Source of the DNA: Fructobacillus pseudoficulneus
GTDB lineage: Bacteria > Bacillota > Bacilli > Lactobacillales > Lactobacillaceae
Direction: 5' to 3'
Assembly (NCBI RefSeq): GCF_900108455.1
Contig: NZ_FNWS01000003.1
Span: 62,001-126,000 of the forward strand
DNA length: 64,000 nt
How positions within the stretch are numbered: position 1 is the stretch's first letter; each line of letters starts with the position of its first letter. Shown piece by piece: positions 62,795 to 64,000 of the stretch. The notes under the pieces were generated by a model that was not told the origin of the DNA, made no database searches, and saw nothing but the letters and a program-made list of their open reading frames with translations. The translations under genes were made by a program, and so were the position numbers.

Positions 62795-64000
62795 TTTGCC
62801 GCATTTCTCCTAATAATCGTTTGGCTGTTGTTTCATTAATGGTTGTTTGTGCCAAAACCGCAGCTAAGGCCGCCACTTCCTCTGCTTTAGCGCCAACTTG
62901 AACCGCCAGAGTTCGAGCCTGCATCTTCATATGCCCCGCTTGAATGCCAGCACCAGCAACGGCTTTTAGCGCCGCCAAATTTGACGACAGACCGACTGCC
63001 AATAGTATCTTTTTGGTCCGATCGGCATCTGGCTGACCTAAAATCGCAAAATTGTCTTGGGCCGTTTGCAGACTTGCTAATGCGCCGCCGACCGTACCAA
63101 TGTTCAGTGGCAGCGTCAGCTCCCCAACCAAAAATTCCTGGTCATCTTCTAGACGCCACTGAGTCAACGACCGGTACTGCCCGTCGCGACTAGCATAGGC
63201 GTGCCCAGCGGCTTCGACCGCCCGCCAGTCGTTGCCTAAGGCTAAAACGGCGGCTGAGAGGCCGTTAAAGACCCCCTTATTCTCGGTCACGGCCCGCTTG
63301 GGGTCAACTTTGGCAAATTCAGACAAGGCAACAATCCGCTTCGCCATTGCCCAACCGCCAACCGCCATGACTGGCACCCGACCAGAAACAGAGACAAGGC
63401 TGTGATCCCCTGCATTACTCAAAATTGCCCCCAAAATTTGCTCTTGGTATGGCATAAAGAGTGCTTTAACAGCCTCTAAGATTGTGTTCACTGCATTGGC
63501 TCCCATGGCCTGATCGGTGTCCACCACCAAATCCAGACTGGCCCGGCGTCCTGGTAATTCTCGTAGCACCAAGTCCTGTAAGCCGCCACCACGTTGATAA
63601 AGTGATGGCTTCGCCGCCTGAGCCGCCGCCTCAATTTCTTGGCGGTGATCGTTAACAAAGGCTTGGACGTCAGCTACATCGACCTGATCAAACAGAATTT
63701 GCCCAGTCAAAAGTGCCCGACCAGTCCCAACACTGCGAAAGCCACCACCTAAGGCAAACATCCGGGCGCCGTTATTGGCCGCAGCAACCACCGACGGCTC
63801 TTCCACTACTAATGGCACTTGATAAAGTTGTTCGTCCAAAACCAAGTTTTTAATAATCCCCTCTGGCAGGGCAAAGTCAGTCAAATAATTTTCAATCAAA
63901 TTTTGCCGCTTTGTATCTTGTTGCGCCAAAAAACGGTTGGTCAATTCGGTTGGAAGCGCCAATTGATCAAGCCGTTCTTTGGGATTTAATTCATAGAATT
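62778..64000 (-). CDS. mvaA: hydroxymethylglutaryl-CoA reductase (class II), N-terminus cut by window edge
   Basis: At least 407 codons. The frame runs open to the window end and reads FYELNPKERLDQL before the first internal start-like TTG, matching the usual N-terminus, so only the first one to three codons are missing. Class II motifs: VEEPSVVAAANNGARM, DTDQAMGANAVNT, VAVGGWAMAKRIV, and LNIGTVGGALA. Makes mevalonate for isoprenoids, including the undecaprenyl carrier used by wall enzymes. Identity secure. Confidence 0.95.
   Translation of the reverse strand, partial: FYELNPKERLDQLALPTELTNRFLAQQDTKRQNLIENYLTDFALPEGIIKNLVLDEQLYQVPLVVEEPSVVAAANNGARMFALGGGFRSVGTGRALLTGQILFDQVDVADVQAFVNDHRQEIEAAAQAAKPSLYQRGGGLQDLVLRELPGRRASLDLVVDTDQAMGANAVNTILEAVKALFMPYQEQILGAILSNAGDHSLVSVSGRVPVMAVGGWAMAKRIVALSEFAKVDPKRAVTENKGVFNGLSAAVLALGNDWRAVEAAGHAYASRDGQYRSLTQWRLEDDQEFLVGELTLPLNIGTVGGALASLQTAQDNFAILGQPDADRTKKILLAVGLSSNLAALKAVAGAGIQAGHMKMQARTLAVQVGAKAEEVAALAAVLAQTTINETTAKRLLGEMRQNGSKD

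Overview
The window looks like chromosomal DNA of a low-to-mid GC Gram-positive lactic acid bacterium, most probably of the Leuconostocaceae (Fructobacillus/Leuconostoc group). Evidence: a complete dltXABCD operon for D-alanylation of teichoic acid, a Lactobacillales-type fatty-acid operon with FabT and FabK, a class II HMG-CoA reductase next to an IpaB/EvcA-like gene, two Nramp manganese transporters, a PyrR-type pyr leader and a tmRNA tag ending in AVAA. The genus call is an inference from gene content.

Layout. 1-5.9 kb: alr (cut by the window start), acpS and dltDCBAX on the minus strand. 5.9-9.6 kb: plus-strand genes for an EIIC-like permease that has lost its signature residues, a DUF915-type hydrolase, a TPM-domain protein and LemA. 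9.8-18.1 kb: an AEC transporter broken by a stop codon, a 58-residue membrane protein, a YdcF-like protein, a DHA2 efflux pump with DUF4811 partner and divergent TetR regulator, LysR with a divergent amino-acid permease, and a flavodoxin-fold oxidoreductase. 18.3-21.7 kb: a GT39/GT2 pair (YkcB/YkcC-like). 21.7-27.8 kb: an Ltp-repeat protein, an amidohydrolase, a 41-codon Ile/Leu/Val-rich ORF with tandem terminators ahead of a transporter and M20 dipeptidase, and a MerR/SDR pair whose MerR start is out of frame.

27.8-32.4 kb is the accessory-looking part: an AT-rich stretch with two orphan membrane proteins and an IS3 remnant, then tmRNA (ssrA) and a large frameshifted lectin/Ig-like wall-anchored adhesin. 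32.6-43.1 kb is one minus-strand operon, fabZ-fabT-fabH-acpP-fabK-fabD-fabG-fabF-accB-fabZ-accC-accD-accA, with a promoter overlapped by a FabT-like operator; its carrier protein would be activated by the AcpS at the left end. 43.2-51 kb: a phosphoesterase, gap, an ECF S-component, a disulfide-reductase-like flavoprotein, pyrF-pyrE and metG. 51.2-54.6 kb: a polar amino-acid (probably cystine-type) ABC transporter behind a leader-peptide attenuator, and a nuclease. 54.7-64 kb: tRNA-Leu(CAA), cadD with a CzrA-like repressor, usp, two mntH genes each behind a similar structured leader, a CDF exporter, a sirtuin, an EvcA-like protein and mvaA (cut by the window end).

The strongest unexplained signals are RNA-level: (i) a pair of mntH leaders sharing an outer stem with base-changed inner hairpins, each followed by a terminator-like hairpin; (ii) a short Met/Cys-containing leader ORF overlapping a terminator and followed by an antiterminator/terminator pair; (iii) the 41-codon ORF with two related tandem terminators. 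Three genes (AEC, MerR, adhesin) carry single-base lesions that are either real decay or sequencing errors.
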